Source: Xanthobacteraceae bacterium
GTDB taxonomy: Bacteria > Pseudomonadota > Alphaproteobacteria > Rhizobiales > Xanthobacteraceae
Assembly (NCBI GenBank): GCA_028290465.1
Contig: JAQGJU010000136.1
Location: forward strand, 54,183 to 118,182
Length of the DNA: 64,000 nt
Direction: 5' to 3'
Shown: one piece after another, positions 51,031 through 60,169 of the stretch
Layout: each line of letters opens with the position of its first letter
How positions within the stretch are numbered: the stretch's first letter is position 1
Program-made: the position numbers and the translations under genes
The notes under the pieces: model-generated
Told to the model about the DNA's origin: nothing
The model's input: only the letters and a program-made list of their open reading frames with translations
The model's database searches: none

Positions 51031-51180
51031 CCTTCTCCCCGCGTGCGGGGAGAAGGTGGCGAGCGTTCTTACGCGAGCCGGATGAGGGGGCGTTTAGGCA
51101 GCATACTGCGGTGAGGCCCCCTCACCCGACTTGCTCGCGTTGCTCGCAAGCCACCCTCTCCCCGCACGCGGGGCGAGGGA
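51031..51180. repeat. GC-rich palindromic repeat composite (ccttctccccgc family)
   Basis: Hairpin CCTTCTCCCCGCGTGCGGGG (then agaagg), a central cctcacccgacttgctcgcg region, and closing ccctctccccgcacgcgggg. It resembles the repeats in the ligase-associated genes and fills the gap between convergent genes. Confidence 0.85.
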
Positions 51181-51193
51181 AAGTAAGCGCCGT

Positions 51194-52417
51194 CTACTCC
51201 GGCCCCGCATACTTCCCGGCGGTCTCCGGGAACAGCCATTTCACGATCTTCATCTTCGAGATATCGACGGTGGCGTCCATGTGCAGGAAGATCGCGGCGT
51301 CGCGGAACAGCTTTTCGATGCCGAAGTCGAGCATCACGCCGTTGCCGCCATGCAGCTCCAGCGCGTGCTGCGCGACCTTCATGATTTCCTCGGACGCATA
51401 CACCTTGGCCATATTGCACAGCACGTCGGCGTCGGCCGCCTTGTCGTCGACCGCGCGCGACGCCTGCTCCAGCAGGGCCCGCACCGCTGCAATGCGCGTC
51501 GCCATGTCGCCGATGCGCAACGCCACCGCCTGATGCTTGATCAGGATGCGGCCGCCCTGCACGTAGTTCTGAACATATTCGGCGGTGCGCTCGAAGCAGG
51601 CGACGCCGACCCCGAGATTCTTCGCCGCCTGGATGATCTTGCCCGGACGGAAATACACGCCGGCCTGCGCCAGCGCCTCGCCTTCGACCAGCAGATGGTC
51701 CTCGGGAACGCGCATGTCCTCGAACACCAGTTCACCGTTGTTCATGAAACGGCAGCCCATGGTCTCGTTGCAGCGCGCCACCGTGAGGCCGGGTGTGTCG
51801 CGCGGCACCAGGAACGATGACGTGCCCTGCAGCATGCCGACTTTCGGATTGGTATTGGCATAGACCACATAGAGCCCGGCATCGTAGCCGTTGGAGATGA
51901 ACTGCTTGCGGCCGTTGATCACCCACTCGTTGCCGTCCTTGACGGCGCGGGTCTGCATCGCGGCTTCCGGCACATTGTAAGGCAGCCAGCGGTCCGAAGC
52001 ACCGCGCGGCTCGGTCAGGCAATGCGCCAAAAGGAATTGCGGATCTTCGACCAGACGTTTGAACCACTTTTCCTGAAGGTGCCGGGGCGCGAAAGTGCGC
52101 AGCAGCACCGACACCTTCCAGTTCTGCACCAGCTTGTCGGCCAGACCTGAATCGCCGCGCGCGATCTCCTCGGCGATCAGCGCGAAGGTCTGAACTTCCG
52201 ATTCCTTGTCGAGTTCGACGCCGCCGAACTCTTCCGGCACCGCCAGCGTCCGGATGCCGATCTTGTCGGCGCCTTCCAGGATCGAATCCGGCAGGCGGCT
52301 GCCCGGGTTCATGTCCCATTCGCGCTTCCAGTCGCCACGAATGAACGGCGTCACCACGTCGTCGACGAAGGCGCGGCAGCTTTCGCGCATCATGCGCTGT
52401 TCTTCGGACAGGGACAT
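51194..52417 (-). CDS. Acyl-CoA dehydrogenase family flavoprotein with Asp at the usual catalytic Glu position
   Basis: 407 residues. Acyl-CoA dehydrogenase fold: N-terminal helical domain, FAD/substrate beta domain with FLLAHCLTEPRGASDRWLP and VINGRKQFISNGYDAGLYVV, and a C-terminal helical domain with ALELHGGNGVMLDFGIEKLF. In the segment where most members have Y-E-G-T, this protein has M-D-A-T (D381 in FLHMDATVDISKMK). Glu there is the usual catalytic base; Asp occurs in nitroalkane oxidase-type relatives. The reaction cannot be assigned from sequence. ATG at 52417; the AraC gene lies upstream. Confidence 0.9.
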   Translation of the reverse strand: MSLSEEQRMMRESCRAFVDDVVTPFIRGDWKREWDMNPGSRLPDSILEGADKIGIRTLAVPEEFGGVELDKESEVQTFALIAEEIARGDSGLADKLVQNWKVSVLLRTFAPRHLQEKWFKRLVEDPQFLLAHCLTEPRGASDRWLPYNVPEAAMQTRAVKDGNEWVINGRKQFISNGYDAGLYVVYANTNPKVGMLQGTSSFLVPRDTPGLTVARCNETMGCRFMNNGELVFEDMRVPEDHLLVEGEALAQAGVYFRPGKIIQAAKNLGVGVACFERTAEYVQNYVQGGRILIKHQAVALRIGDMATRIAAVRALLEQASRAVDDKAADADVLCNMAKVYASEEIMKVAQHALELHGGNGVMLDFGIEKLFRDAAIFLHMDATVDISKMKIVKWLFPETAGKYAGPE

Positions 52418-52511
52418 TTCGGCTCCAATCGGCTGTTATTTCAGGCGCCAACCTATAGCCGACAGCAGGGTGCCGAACAGTTGGCGGGCTGCGAATGTCC
52501 GAAACGCGACA

Positions 52512-53264
52512 TCAATTGTCCGTTGGACTGTCGCTTTTCGCATCGCGGCGCAGCATCGCCGAGAACGCGCTGGCCGTATAGCCGAGGTCCGAGGCCACCA
52601 CCTTGGCCGGCGTGCCCTGCGCCAGATGCGCCACCGCATAGGACCGGTGCAGCATCTGCCGCCACTGCCGGAAGCCGATGCCGAGTTCACGATCGAACAG
52701 CCGCGACACCGTCTTGGCCGTGAGCCCGGCCGCAGCCGCATGCTCGTCCAGCGAGATTTTCAGCGACGGCTCGGCAATCACGCGACGGCACAACGCAAGG
52801 AGCCTATCCGACGCCGGCATCGGCACCGGCGACACACCGCGCGGCGCCGCCCGCAATTCCTCGACGATCAGACCCATCAGCAGCTTCTCACGATGTTCGA
52901 GCGGACGCTCGACGTCGATGTGCAATGCGGCCACGATCAACTCCCGCAGCAGCGGACTGACCTCCATCACCTCGCAGCCGAAGCTCCAATGCTCGGAGTC
53001 TTTCAGGTACAGCGACGCGAGGTCCACCTCGGTCAACATCTGGGTGACATGGACGCAGTCCGGCGGCAGCCAGACGCCGCGCTGTGGCGGCACGATCCAG
53101 GAGCCTTTGTCGGTCTCGACCGACAGCACGCCCGACGACGCATAGAGCAGTTGCGGCCAGGGGTGCGCATGGGCACTGACGCAATGGCCGCGCGGATAAT
53201 GCCGGACAACAGGAGCAAAAGACGACAATTCGGTCACGTTTGGGGTCCCGGCGGGGAGAAGCAT
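52512..53264 (-). CDS. AraC family transcriptional regulator
   Basis: 250 residues. An N-terminal cupin domain (HAHPWPQLLYASSGVLSVET, VPPQRGVWLPPDCVH) is followed by a linker and a C-terminal double HTH (about 155-245: ISLDEHAAAAGLTAKTVSRL, FRQWRQMLHRSYAVAHLAQG, SDLGYTASAFSAMLRR). It is divergent from btaA; their 64-base spacer contains the candidate PHO box, whose left end overlaps this gene's start codon. It may control btaAB, the acyl-CoA dehydrogenase gene downstream, or both. Confidence 0.92.
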   Translation of the reverse strand: MLLPAGTPNVTELSSFAPVVRHYPRGHCVSAHAHPWPQLLYASSGVLSVETDKGSWIVPPQRGVWLPPDCVHVTQMLTEVDLASLYLKDSEHWSFGCEVMEVSPLLRELIVAALHIDVERPLEHREKLLMGLIVEELRAAPRGVSPVPMPASDRLLALCRRVIAEPSLKISLDEHAAAAGLTAKTVSRLFDRELGIGFRQWRQMLHRSYAVAHLAQGTPAKVVASDLGYTASAFSAMLRRDAKSDSPTDN

Positions 53265-53291
53265 GTCATCAAACTAACATCGAACAGTCGC
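53263..53291 (+). promoter_or_regulatory. Candidate PHO box upstream of btaA
   Basis: Three 7-base units at 11-base spacing: ATGTCAT (53263-53269), CTAACAT (53274-53280), CAGTCGC (53285-53291), compared with the consensus CTGTCAT. Matches are 6, 5 and 4 of 7. The spacing and position fit PhoB control, and bta genes in relatives respond to phosphate limitation. Confidence 0.5.
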
Positions 53292-53328
53292 TAGATCGCG
53301 CAAAGATTCGAGACGCGAGGAGAATACC

Positions 53329-54567
53329 TTGACGGCCAGCGTGCCCGCCACCGACGACCGTCTGAGCCGCGCGGTACGGAGCCGCTCCGTACTGTCGCGC
53401 CAGGGCTTTCTTGAATTCCTGTTTGCGCGGGCTTTCAAGGGGCTGGTCTATCCGCAGATCTGGGAAGACCCGGAAATCGACCTCGAAGCACTGGCGCTGA
53501 CGCCCGACAGCCACGTGGTCGCGATCGCGTCCGGCGGCTGCAACATCCTGTCCTATCTGATCGCCGACCCGGCCCGCATCACCGCCGTCGACCTCAACAC
53601 CGCGCATGTGGCGCTGAACCGCCTCAAACTGACTGCGGCGCAGCATCTGCCGACACGCGGAGCGTTCTACCGGCTGTTCGGCGCCGCCGACCAGGACGCC
53701 AATGTCGATCTGTACTGGCGCTTTCTGGCGCCGCATCTCGACGCCGAGAGCCGTGCCTATTGGGAGCAGCGGCGCCATTTCGGAATGGGCGCACGGCGCA
53801 TCTCGGTGTTTTCGAAGAATTTCTACCGGCACGGGCTGCTCGGCCGCTTCATCGGCCTCGGCCACGCGGTGGCTAAACTGTACGGCATCGATCCCCGTGA
53901 TGTGTTGCGCGCCAAGACGATGGCCGAGCAGCGCACCTACTTCAACACCGTGCTGGCGCCGCTGTTCGACAAGCGCTTCATCCGCTGGGCCGCGTCGAGC
54001 AAAGTGTCGCTATACGGTCTCGGCATTCCGCCGGCGCAATACGCGGCGTTGGCGTCCGCCGGCTCCGGCGGCATGGCGTCCGTGCTGCGTGGCCGCGTCG
54101 AGAAGCTGACCTGCGACTTCAGTCTCAAAGACAATTATTTCGCCTGGCAGGCGTTCGGCCGCTCTTACGCCGACGACGGCATGGGACCGCTGCCGCCCTA
54201 TTTGCGGCCGACGCATTTCGATGCCGTTCGGACAAGGGCCGACCGCGTCGAGGTGCTGAACCGCTCGTTCACCGAATATCTGGAAGGTTGCCCGGACGCT
54301 TCGCGCGACCGTTACATCCTGCTCGACGCGCAGGACTGGATGACCGACGCGCAGTTGAACGCATTGTGGCGCGAGATCACCCGCACCGCCAAACCCGGCG
54401 CCCGCGTCATCTTCCGCACCGCGGCCGAGCCGAGCCTGCTGCCGGGCCGGCTCAAAGACGACGTGCTGTCGCGCTGGCGCTACGAGGCCGAGCAATCGCT
54501 CGACTTCGGCGCGCGCGATCGCTCGGCGATCTATGGCGGCTTCCACCTCTACGTTTTCGAAGGATGA
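53329..54567 (+). CDS. btaA: BtaA: S-adenosylmethionine:diacylglycerol 3-amino-3-carboxypropyltransferase (DUF3419)
   Basis: 412 residues, TTG start at 53329 supported by GAGGAGA six bases upstream. DUF3419 landmarks: FKGLVYPQIWEDPEIDLEAL, ASGGCNILSYLIADPARIT, AVDLNTAHVALNRLKL, and a C-terminal methyltransferase-like half with DRYILLDAQDWMTDAQLNAL. The enzyme moves the aminocarboxypropyl group of SAM to diacylglycerol, the first step to the betaine lipid DGTS. btaB follows 4 bases downstream. Confidence 0.93.
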   Translation: MTASVPATDDRLSRAVRSRSVLSRQGFLEFLFARAFKGLVYPQIWEDPEIDLEALALTPDSHVVAIASGGCNILSYLIADPARITAVDLNTAHVALNRLKLTAAQHLPTRGAFYRLFGAADQDANVDLYWRFLAPHLDAESRAYWEQRRHFGMGARRISVFSKNFYRHGLLGRFIGLGHAVAKLYGIDPRDVLRAKTMAEQRTYFNTVLAPLFDKRFIRWAASSKVSLYGLGIPPAQYAALASAGSGGMASVLRGRVEKLTCDFSLKDNYFAWQAFGRSYADDGMGPLPPYLRPTHFDAVRTRADRVEVLNRSFTEYLEGCPDASRDRYILLDAQDWMTDAQLNALWREITRTAKPGARVIFRTAAEPSLLPGRLKDDVLSRWRYEAEQSLDFGARDRSAIYGGFHLYVFEG

Positions 54568-54571
54568 TGCG

Positions 54572-55240
54572 ATGAGCATGATCTCCAACAACACCGCCGA
54601 CAACACGGCCTTGATGAACCGGATCTACCGGCGTCAACGCCATTTCTACGATCTCACGCGCAAATACTATCTGCTCGGCCGCGACCGCGTAATCGACCGG
54701 CTGCACGCCGACGGCCGCGTCCGCGTGCTGGAGATCGGCTGCGGCACCGGCCGCAACCTGATCCTGGCGGCGGAGCGTTATCCGGACGCGCGCTTGTTCG
54801 GTATCGACGTCTCGACCGCGATGCTGACGTCCGCGATCGACAAGATCGACAGCGCCGGCTTGGCGTCGCGGCTGCGCGTCGGCCATGGCGACGCGGCCGT
54901 GTTCGATCCGACCCGGTTGTTTGGGCGGCAGACCTTCGAGCGCATCTTTGTCTCGTACAGCCTGTCGATGATCCCGCGCTGGGAAGCATCATTGGACCGC
55001 GCCATCGCCATGCTGGCGCCGGGCGGCGAACTGCATATCGTCGATTTCGGCGGCCAGCGGCGCCTGCCGCGCACGTTCAAATATCTGTTGCGGCGCTGGC
55101 TGGCGCTGTTTCACGTCACGCCGCGTGACGGGCTGGAAAAGTTTTTGACCGACCGCGCCATCGCGGCCGGCGCCACGCTGACCATCGAGCGGCCGTATCG
55201 CGACTACGCGCAGTATTTGAAGTTTACGAAGAAGGTTTAA
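54572..55240 (+). CDS. btaB: BtaB: diacylglyceryl homoserine N-methyltransferase
   Basis: 222 residues from ATG at 54572. The N-terminal MNRIYRRQRHFYDLTRKYYL is typical of BtaB. SAM-binding motif VLEIGCGTGRNLILAAER, motif II LFGIDVSTAML, and a post-motif block IFVSYSLSMIPRWEASLD are visible. It adds three methyl groups to diacylglyceryl homoserine to give the trimethyl betaine lipid. It is co-transcribed with btaA. In relatives the pathway replaces phospholipids when phosphate is scarce. Confidence 0.93.
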   Translation: MSMISNNTADNTALMNRIYRRQRHFYDLTRKYYLLGRDRVIDRLHADGRVRVLEIGCGTGRNLILAAERYPDARLFGIDVSTAMLTSAIDKIDSAGLASRLRVGHGDAAVFDPTRLFGRQTFERIFVSYSLSMIPRWEASLDRAIAMLAPGGELHIVDFGGQRRLPRTFKYLLRRWLALFHVTPRDGLEKFLTDRAIAAGATLTIERPYRDYAQYLKFTKKV

Positions 55241-55259
55241 TCCATTCCACGGACATTAT

Positions 55260-55399
55260 TCCGACCTCACCCTGAGGAGCCCGCCCTTGCGGGCGTCTCG
55301 AAGGGCGAGGTCGGCCTCATAGAATTTGAGGCACCGGCCGCCGCATCCTTCGAGACGCCGCCGTCGCTTCGCTCCGTCGGCTCCTCAGGATGAGGCGGG
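55260..55399. repeat. Palindromic repeat, CCTGAGG/CCTCAGG family, overlapping the aminotransferase 3' end
   Basis: From ccgacctcaccctgaggagc through cttgcgggcgtctcgaaggg and catccttcgagacgccgccg to gctcctcaggatgaggcggg. Its right 83 bases are read as the last residues of the aminotransferase. Confidence 0.9.
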
Positions 55400-56579
55400 T
55401 TAGGTGTGCGAGCTCCTTCAAGAACTCGCCCATCCGGTCCAGCGCCTTGAGAATGTTCTCGGTCGAGTTGGCATAGCTCAGCCGCACATAGCCCTCGCCC
55501 AGGATACCGAAGTCCGGCCCGCCGATGATGGCGACGCCGGCCTCTTCCAGCAGCGATGACGCCAGCGGCTTCGCCTTCCAGCCGGTCTTCGACACATTCG
55601 GGAACGCATAGAACGCGCCCTTCGGCACCGCGCAAGACACGCCCGGCAATTTATTCAGCCCCTCGACCACGATTTTTCGCCGCTTGTCGAACTCGGCGAC
55701 CATGCGGTGCACTTCGTCCTGCGGACCGGTGAGCGCGGCCAGCCCGGCATATTGCGCCGAGGCGTTGACGCAGGAATGCAGGTTGACGGCGAGCTTCCTC
55801 GCATAGTCGTACAGCTTGCCGGGCCACACCGCATAGCCGAGCCGCCAACCGGTCATTGCGTAGGTCTTCGACCAGCCATTGAGCAGGATCAGCCGGTCGC
55901 GGATCGACGGATACGACAGCAGGCAGACGTGGCTCTCCCCGTCATAGACCATCTGGTCGTAGATCTCGTCCGACATGATGGCGAGATCCGGAAATTTTTC
56001 CAGGCCCGCGACCAGCCTGTCGACCTCACTCTTGGGCGTCACGCCGCCGGTCGGATTGGCGGGCGAATTCAAAATCAAAAGGCGGGTCTTCTGCGTGATC
56101 AGGCTCAGCGTTTCTTCGGCCGAGAACGCGAAGCCGTTCTTCTCGCGGACAGGCACCGGCACCGGCGTCGCGCCGGTGAACTCGATCATCGAGCGGTAGA
56201 TCGGAAAGCCCGGATCCGGATACATGATCTCAACGCCCGGCTCGCCGAACATCAGGATCGCCATGAACATGGTCGGCTTGCCGCCCGGCATGATCATCAC
56301 TTCGTCGGGCGAGACCTCGACCTTGTAGCGCTTGTGCAAATCGGCCGCGACCGCTTCGCGCAGCGGCACGATGCCGTTGGCGGCGGTGTAGCCGTGGTGG
56401 CCATCGCGCAGCGCCTTGATGGCGGCCTCGACGATGTGATCGGGGGTGCGGAAATCCGGCTGGCCGATGCCGAGATTGATCACGTCACGGCCCTGCGCGA
56501 TCAGCGCATTGGCCCGCGCCAGCACCGCGAAGGCGTTTTCCTCACCGATCCGGTCGAAGGCGGCAATCGTCTTGAGCAC
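55317..56579 (-). CDS. Pyridoxal-phosphate-dependent aminotransferase, class I/II
   Basis: About 420 residues from GTG at 56579, which has GGGAGA six bases upstream; an ATG at 56618 lacks one. Fold-type I aminotransferase: NLGIGQPDFRTPDHIVEAAI, LLILNSPANPTGGVTPKSEV, DEIYDQMVYDG, PLP lysine in NGWSKTYAMTGWRLGYA, and C-terminal GYVRLSYANSTENIL. Substrates are likely aspartate or branched/aromatic amino acids; not resolved. The last 25 or so residues (LILRSRRSEATAASRRMRRP) are encoded by the palindromic repeat and look foreign. Confidence 0.9.
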   Translation of the reverse strand: MLKTIAAFDRIGEENAFAVLARANALIAQGRDVINLGIGQPDFRTPDHIVEAAIKALRDGHHGYTAANGIVPLREAVAADLHKRYKVEVSPDEVMIMPGGKPTMFMAILMFGEPGVEIMYPDPGFPIYRSMIEFTGATPVPVPVREKNGFAFSAEETLSLITQKTRLLILNSPANPTGGVTPKSEVDRLVAGLEKFPDLAIMSDEIYDQMVYDGESHVCLLSYPSIRDRLILLNGWSKTYAMTGWRLGYAVWPGKLYDYARKLAVNLHSCVNASAQYAGLAALTGPQDEVHRMVAEFDKRRKIVVEGLNKLPGVSCAVPKGAFYAFPNVSKTGWKAKPLASSLLEEAGVAIIGGPDFGILGEGYVRLSYANSTENILKALDRMGEFLKELAHLTRLILRSRRSEATAASRRMRRPVPQIL

Positions 56580-56754
56580 GGCAGTTCTCCCTGCGTCCTG
56601 TTCTGAGATCGGAATCATGGCGACCCTGCCATCATCCGGTGTCCACGCAAATACCTTTCCACCGTCAATTCCGGTTGGTAGGATTTTGTCACAACCTTAA
56701 GAGCGCCGAAAAACGGGCCTGAACCGGACTTGAGGCAAAGACTCGGGGGAAGTC

Positions 56755-57663
56755 GTGGCAGCACAGGATGGCGAAACGCCGGGCCTGAAAAGCATGGCCG
56801 TCGGTGGTCTCGTATGTGTCATCGGCCTCGCGGTGACCATCGGCACCGCGTCCGCCGGCGGCAACAAATTCGTGGTCGCCTGGGGCGCCATTCTGTTCGG
56901 CGGCATTCAGTTTTTCTGGGGGCTTGTCCAGTACATGAGCGCGCCCTCCCCGGCCGGACCGCCGGTCGCCATGACCCTGGACATGCTGCCGGTCGGCCCG
57001 CGCACCCTGGTCGAGATAATGTGCAGCGTCGTGCATCGGCACGAAGAGCCAAGCGCGGCCGAACTCGCCGCGCTTCGCCGTGTGATCGTCGAGAGGCTCA
57101 ACGGCGTGCTGCTGGACGAGACCCTGAAAGAACTGGCGCGAACGAGTCCGAAATCGGGCGCCGATATCGTGGCTAAGCTATCGCAACGCAAACCCGACCT
57201 CGACCGGGCGACCAAGGATGCCATCATCACCGGTTGCTTCGCCGTGATGACGGCCGACGGCCCACGCGCCTATGTGGTGCCTGTTCTGACCGAAATGGCC
57301 ACGGCGATGGGCATGGCCGAACATCAGCTCAAGGAGCTTCTGCACGAGCGTATCCGCGCCTTCGACGGCAAGGACATCAGCCTGATTATTTCGCTCGATC
57401 CGGCCTTCGCACGCCAGGGCGGACAGCAGCGTTTCAGTTTTGCCAATGCGGTCCCGTGCGCGGCCTGCAACGGCACCGGTTGCAATACCTGCGGCGAGAC
57501 CGGCCGTGTGCCGGGCCAGACCACGCTGACCATGACGTTTCCGGCCAATGTAAAAAATGGCGATAAATTCCGGCTGGACGATCGCGGCGGAACGCCCGTT
57601 CCGGGCGGGCTCGCCGGAACGCTGTTTGTCACGGCCGAAATTGTCCGGGCGGCCGCCACATAA
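56755..57663 (+). CDS. Membrane protein with TerB-like helical domain and DnaJ-type zinc finger/C-terminal domain, no J domain
   Basis: 302 residues, GTG start behind GGGGGA. Two membrane segments (about 14-34 and 38-60), a helical middle (about 85-205) with a TerB-like acidic helix pattern (DAIITGCFAVMTADGP), then a compact zinc motif C235AACNGTGC243NTCGETG (C235, C238, C243, C246) and a beta segment TLTMTFPANVKNGDKFRLDD resembling the substrate-binding C-terminal domain of DnaJ. There is no J domain or HPD. It may be a membrane-anchored chaperone-like sensor; that is inference from architecture. Convergent with the ion channel gene, 21 bases apart. Confidence 0.75.
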   Translation: MAAQDGETPGLKSMAVGGLVCVIGLAVTIGTASAGGNKFVVAWGAILFGGIQFFWGLVQYMSAPSPAGPPVAMTLDMLPVGPRTLVEIMCSVVHRHEEPSAAELAALRRVIVERLNGVLLDETLKELARTSPKSGADIVAKLSQRKPDLDRATKDAIITGCFAVMTADGPRAYVVPVLTEMATAMGMAEHQLKELLHERIRAFDGKDISLIISLDPAFARQGGQQRFSFANAVPCAACNGTGCNTCGETGRVPGQTTLTMTFPANVKNGDKFRLDDRGGTPVPGGLAGTLFVTAEIVRAAAT

Positions 57664-57684
57664 GCCGACACCTCAAGGTAGCGC

Positions 57685-58149
57685 TTACTTGGTCTTGCCG
57701 CGGCGGCCTTGCGCGCCGGCTTTGTGGCCGATCTGGACTTCGGCCATCCGCATCACCTCGAAGATGATGGCCACCGACCAGCCGATCAGCAGCAGCCCGT
57801 TCAGCGCCGTGATCGGACCGGTCAGCCGATGGCCGGGCTCCGGCACCGGTTCGCCATAGCCAAGGGCGGTATAGTTTTCGAAGGCGAATTCGAACGTATT
57901 GACGGTTGCCTTCGGGATCACATCCGCGAGGCGATAGTAGGTCGCCCACACTCCCACTTCGACCACATGCGCGACCATCAGCACCGTGACCGTAATGGTC
58001 AGGAGCGCCGACAGACGGCCGAATACGCCGAGATGATCGGTGACCGAAGCGGTTCGCCGTGTCGCGACCACGATCAGCCCGGTCATCATCGCGTGGATGC
58101 CGAAATTGATGAAGCTGACCAGAGCGCCGAGCAGAAGATTCGCCGTCAT
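57685..58149 (-). CDS. Small ion-channel-like membrane protein (Ion_trans_2 type)
   Basis: 154 residues. Three hydrophobic segments (about 5-29, 45-70 and 112-133) with a pore loop between the last two: FENYTALGYGE (94-99 TALGYG), the TxGYG-like K+ selectivity filter. The extra N-terminal segment and short cytosolic basic tail distinguish it from plain two-segment channels. K+ selectivity and gating are inferred from the filter only. It is not obviously co-transcribed with a neighbour. Confidence 0.8.
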   Translation of the reverse strand: MTANLLLGALVSFINFGIHAMMTGLIVVATRRTASVTDHLGVFGRLSALLTITVTVLMVAHVVEVGVWATYYRLADVIPKATVNTFEFAFENYTALGYGEPVPEPGHRLTGPITALNGLLLIGWSVAIIFEVMRMAEVQIGHKAGAQGRRGKTK

Positions 58150-58270
58150 TCCTGCCCACCCATGGTACCCGCCCTGCTAAGCTTGTGTTCCGGCCAGACT
58201 TCAGCGCATCCTCGCCACAAAATCAAACCATTGCGATTGTATCAGGTTGCGATCGTAGCCGGAGGACACC

Positions 58271-60082
58271 ATGGCGGACGATTTCGACCCACCGCATCCA
58301 CGGGGCAAAACCCGCCGCTCGCAATTCTGGTTCGACAATCCGGACAACACGTCGATGACCGCGCTCTATCTGGAGCGCTACCTCAATTTCGGGCTGACCG
58401 CTAAGGAACTGCGCTCCGGCAAGCCGATCATCGGCATCGCGCAGACCGGCTCGGATTTGTCGCCCTGCAACCGCCACCACATCGATCTCGCCAAACGCGT
58501 GCGCGAAGGCATCTTGAGCGCCGGCGGCATCGCGTTCGAATTCCCGACGCATCCGATCCAGGAAACCGGCAAGCGCCCGACCGCCGCGCTCGACCGCAAC
58601 CTCGCTTATCTCGGCCTCGTCGAAGTGCTGTTCGGCTATCCGCTGGACGGCGTCGTGCTGCTGACCGGCTGCGACAAGACCATGCCGGCGTGCCTGATGG
58701 CGGCCGCGACCGTGAACATTCCGGCCATCGTGCTGTCCGGCGGGCCGATGTTGAACGGCTGGTGGAAGGGCGAACGGGCCGGTTCCGGCACCATCATCTG
58801 GCAGGCGCGCCAGGAACTCGCCATCGGCAACATCGACGCGGAGGAGTTCCTAGAGATCGCGTCCGCCAGCGCGCCCTCGATCGGCCATTGCAACACCATG
58901 GGCACCGCCTCGACCATGAACGCGCTCGCCGAAGCGCTCGGCATGAGCCTGCCGGGCTGCGCCGCGATCCCGGCGCCGTATCGCGAACGGCCGCAAATGG
59001 CGTTCAACACCGGCGTGCGCGCGGTCGAGATCGTCAATCAGAACATCAAGCCATCCGACATTCTGACCCGTACGGCATTCGAGAACGCCATTATGGCGTG
59101 CTCGGCGATCGGCGGCTCGACCAATGCGCCGATCCACATCAACGCCATCGCGCGACATATCGGTGTGCCACTCAGCATCCAGGATTGGGAGACGGTCGGC
59201 TGGGACATTCCGCTGCTGGTCAACATGCAGCCGGCCGGCAAATATCTCGGCGAGGAGTTCCACCGCGCCGGCGGCGTGCCGGCGGTGCTGCACGAATTAC
59301 ATAAGGCCGGCCGCCTGCATGGCGACGCCATGACGATCAACGGCCGCAGCATCGGCGAGAACGTCGCGCGCAGCGAAGCGCAGGACCGCGACGTGATCCT
59401 GCCCTACGACAGACCGATGAAATCGCAGGCCGGCTTTCGCGTGCTGTCCGGCAATCTGTTCGACGCCGCCATCATGAAGACCAGCGTGATCTCGGAAGAC
59501 TTTCGCTCGCGCTATCTGTCCGATCCAACGGACATGAACGCCTTCGAGGGCCGCGCCGTGGTGTTCGAAGGGCCGGAGGATTATCACCATCGCATCGAAG
59601 ACCCGGCGCTCGGCATCGATTCGCGCACGCTGCTGTTCATGCGCGGCGTCGGACCGATCGGCTATCCGGGCAGCGCCGAAGTCGTCAACATGCAGCCGCC
59701 GGCCGCGCTGATCGAACAGGGTATCACCGAACTGCCCTGCATCGGCGATGGCCGCCAGTCGGGCACGTCAGGTTCGCCGTCGATTCTCAACGCCTCGCCC
59801 GAAGCCGCGGCCGGCGGCGGCCTCGCGCTGCTGCGCACCGGCGACCGCGTCCGCATCGACCTCAACAAAGGCACCGCCAATATTCTGATCTCGGACACCG
59901 AACTGGCGGAGCGGCGCACCGCGCTTGAGGTCGCTGGCGGCTTTCCGTATCCGGCCAACCAAACGCCCTGGCAGGAGATCCAGCGCGCCATGGTCGATCA
60001 GCTCGCCGACGGCATGGTGCTCAAGCCGGCGGTCAAATATCAGCGCGTCGCGCAGAAAGCCGTGCCGCGCGACAATCATTGA
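58271..60082 (+). CDS. IlvD/Edd family dehydratase, probable sugar-acid (pentonate) dehydratase
   Basis: 603 residues. [Fe-S]-dependent dehydratase: Cys ligands C66 ([10 protein letters not shown]), C134 with DK in [15 protein letters not shown], conserved [20 protein letters not shown] and [19 protein letters not shown], and [18 protein letters not shown]. The [20 protein letters not shown] block matches arabinonate/xylonate dehydratases more than branched-chain IlvD. It would dehydrate an aldonic acid to a 2-keto-3-deoxy acid. Other enzymes of such a pathway are not obvious nearby. Confidence 0.9.
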   Translation: MADDFDPPHPRGKTRRSQFWFDNPDNTSMTALYLERYLNFGLTAKELRSGKPIIGIAQTGSDLSPCNRHHIDLAKRVREGILSAGGIAFEFPTHPIQETGKRPTAALDRNLAYLGLVEVLFGYPLDGVVLLTGCDKTMPACLMAAATVNIPAIVLSGGPMLNGWWKGERAGSGTIIWQARQELAIGNIDAEEFLEIASASAPSIGHCNTMGTASTMNALAEALGMSLPGCAAIPAPYRERPQMAFNTGVRAVEIVNQNIKPSDILTRTAFENAIMACSAIGGSTNAPIHINAIARHIGVPLSIQDWETVGWDIPLLVNMQPAGKYLGEEFHRAGGVPAVLHELHKAGRLHGDAMTINGRSIGENVARSEAQDRDVILPYDRPMKSQAGFRVLSGNLFDAAIMKTSVISEDFRSRYLSDPTDMNAFEGRAVVFEGPEDYHHRIEDPALGIDSRTLLFMRGVGPIGYPGSAEVVNMQPPAALIEQGITELPCIGDGRQSGTSGSPSILNASPEAAAGGGLALLRTGDRVRIDLNKGTANILISDTELAERRTALEVAGGFPYPANQTPWQEIQRAMVDQLADGMVLKPAVKYQRVAQKAVPRDNH

Positions 60083-60106
60083 TGCACGCGCGGCGTATCG
60101 CACCTC

Positions 60107-60152
60107 GAAGCTTTAGCCCTGACCGAAATGAAGCTTTGGCCCTGACCGAAAT
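60107..60152. repeat. Two tandem 23-bp direct repeats
   Basis: gaagctttagccctgaccga aat at 60107-60129 and gaagctttggccctgaccga aat at 60130-60152; one base differs. They lie between the dehydratase and the PEP mutase-family gene. Confidence 0.85.
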
Positions 60153-60169
60153 GTAGATCATGGCCCATT

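Noticed and set aside
60107..60152. CRISPR-like array
   Set aside because: Only two directly abutting copies with no spacers and no cas genes.
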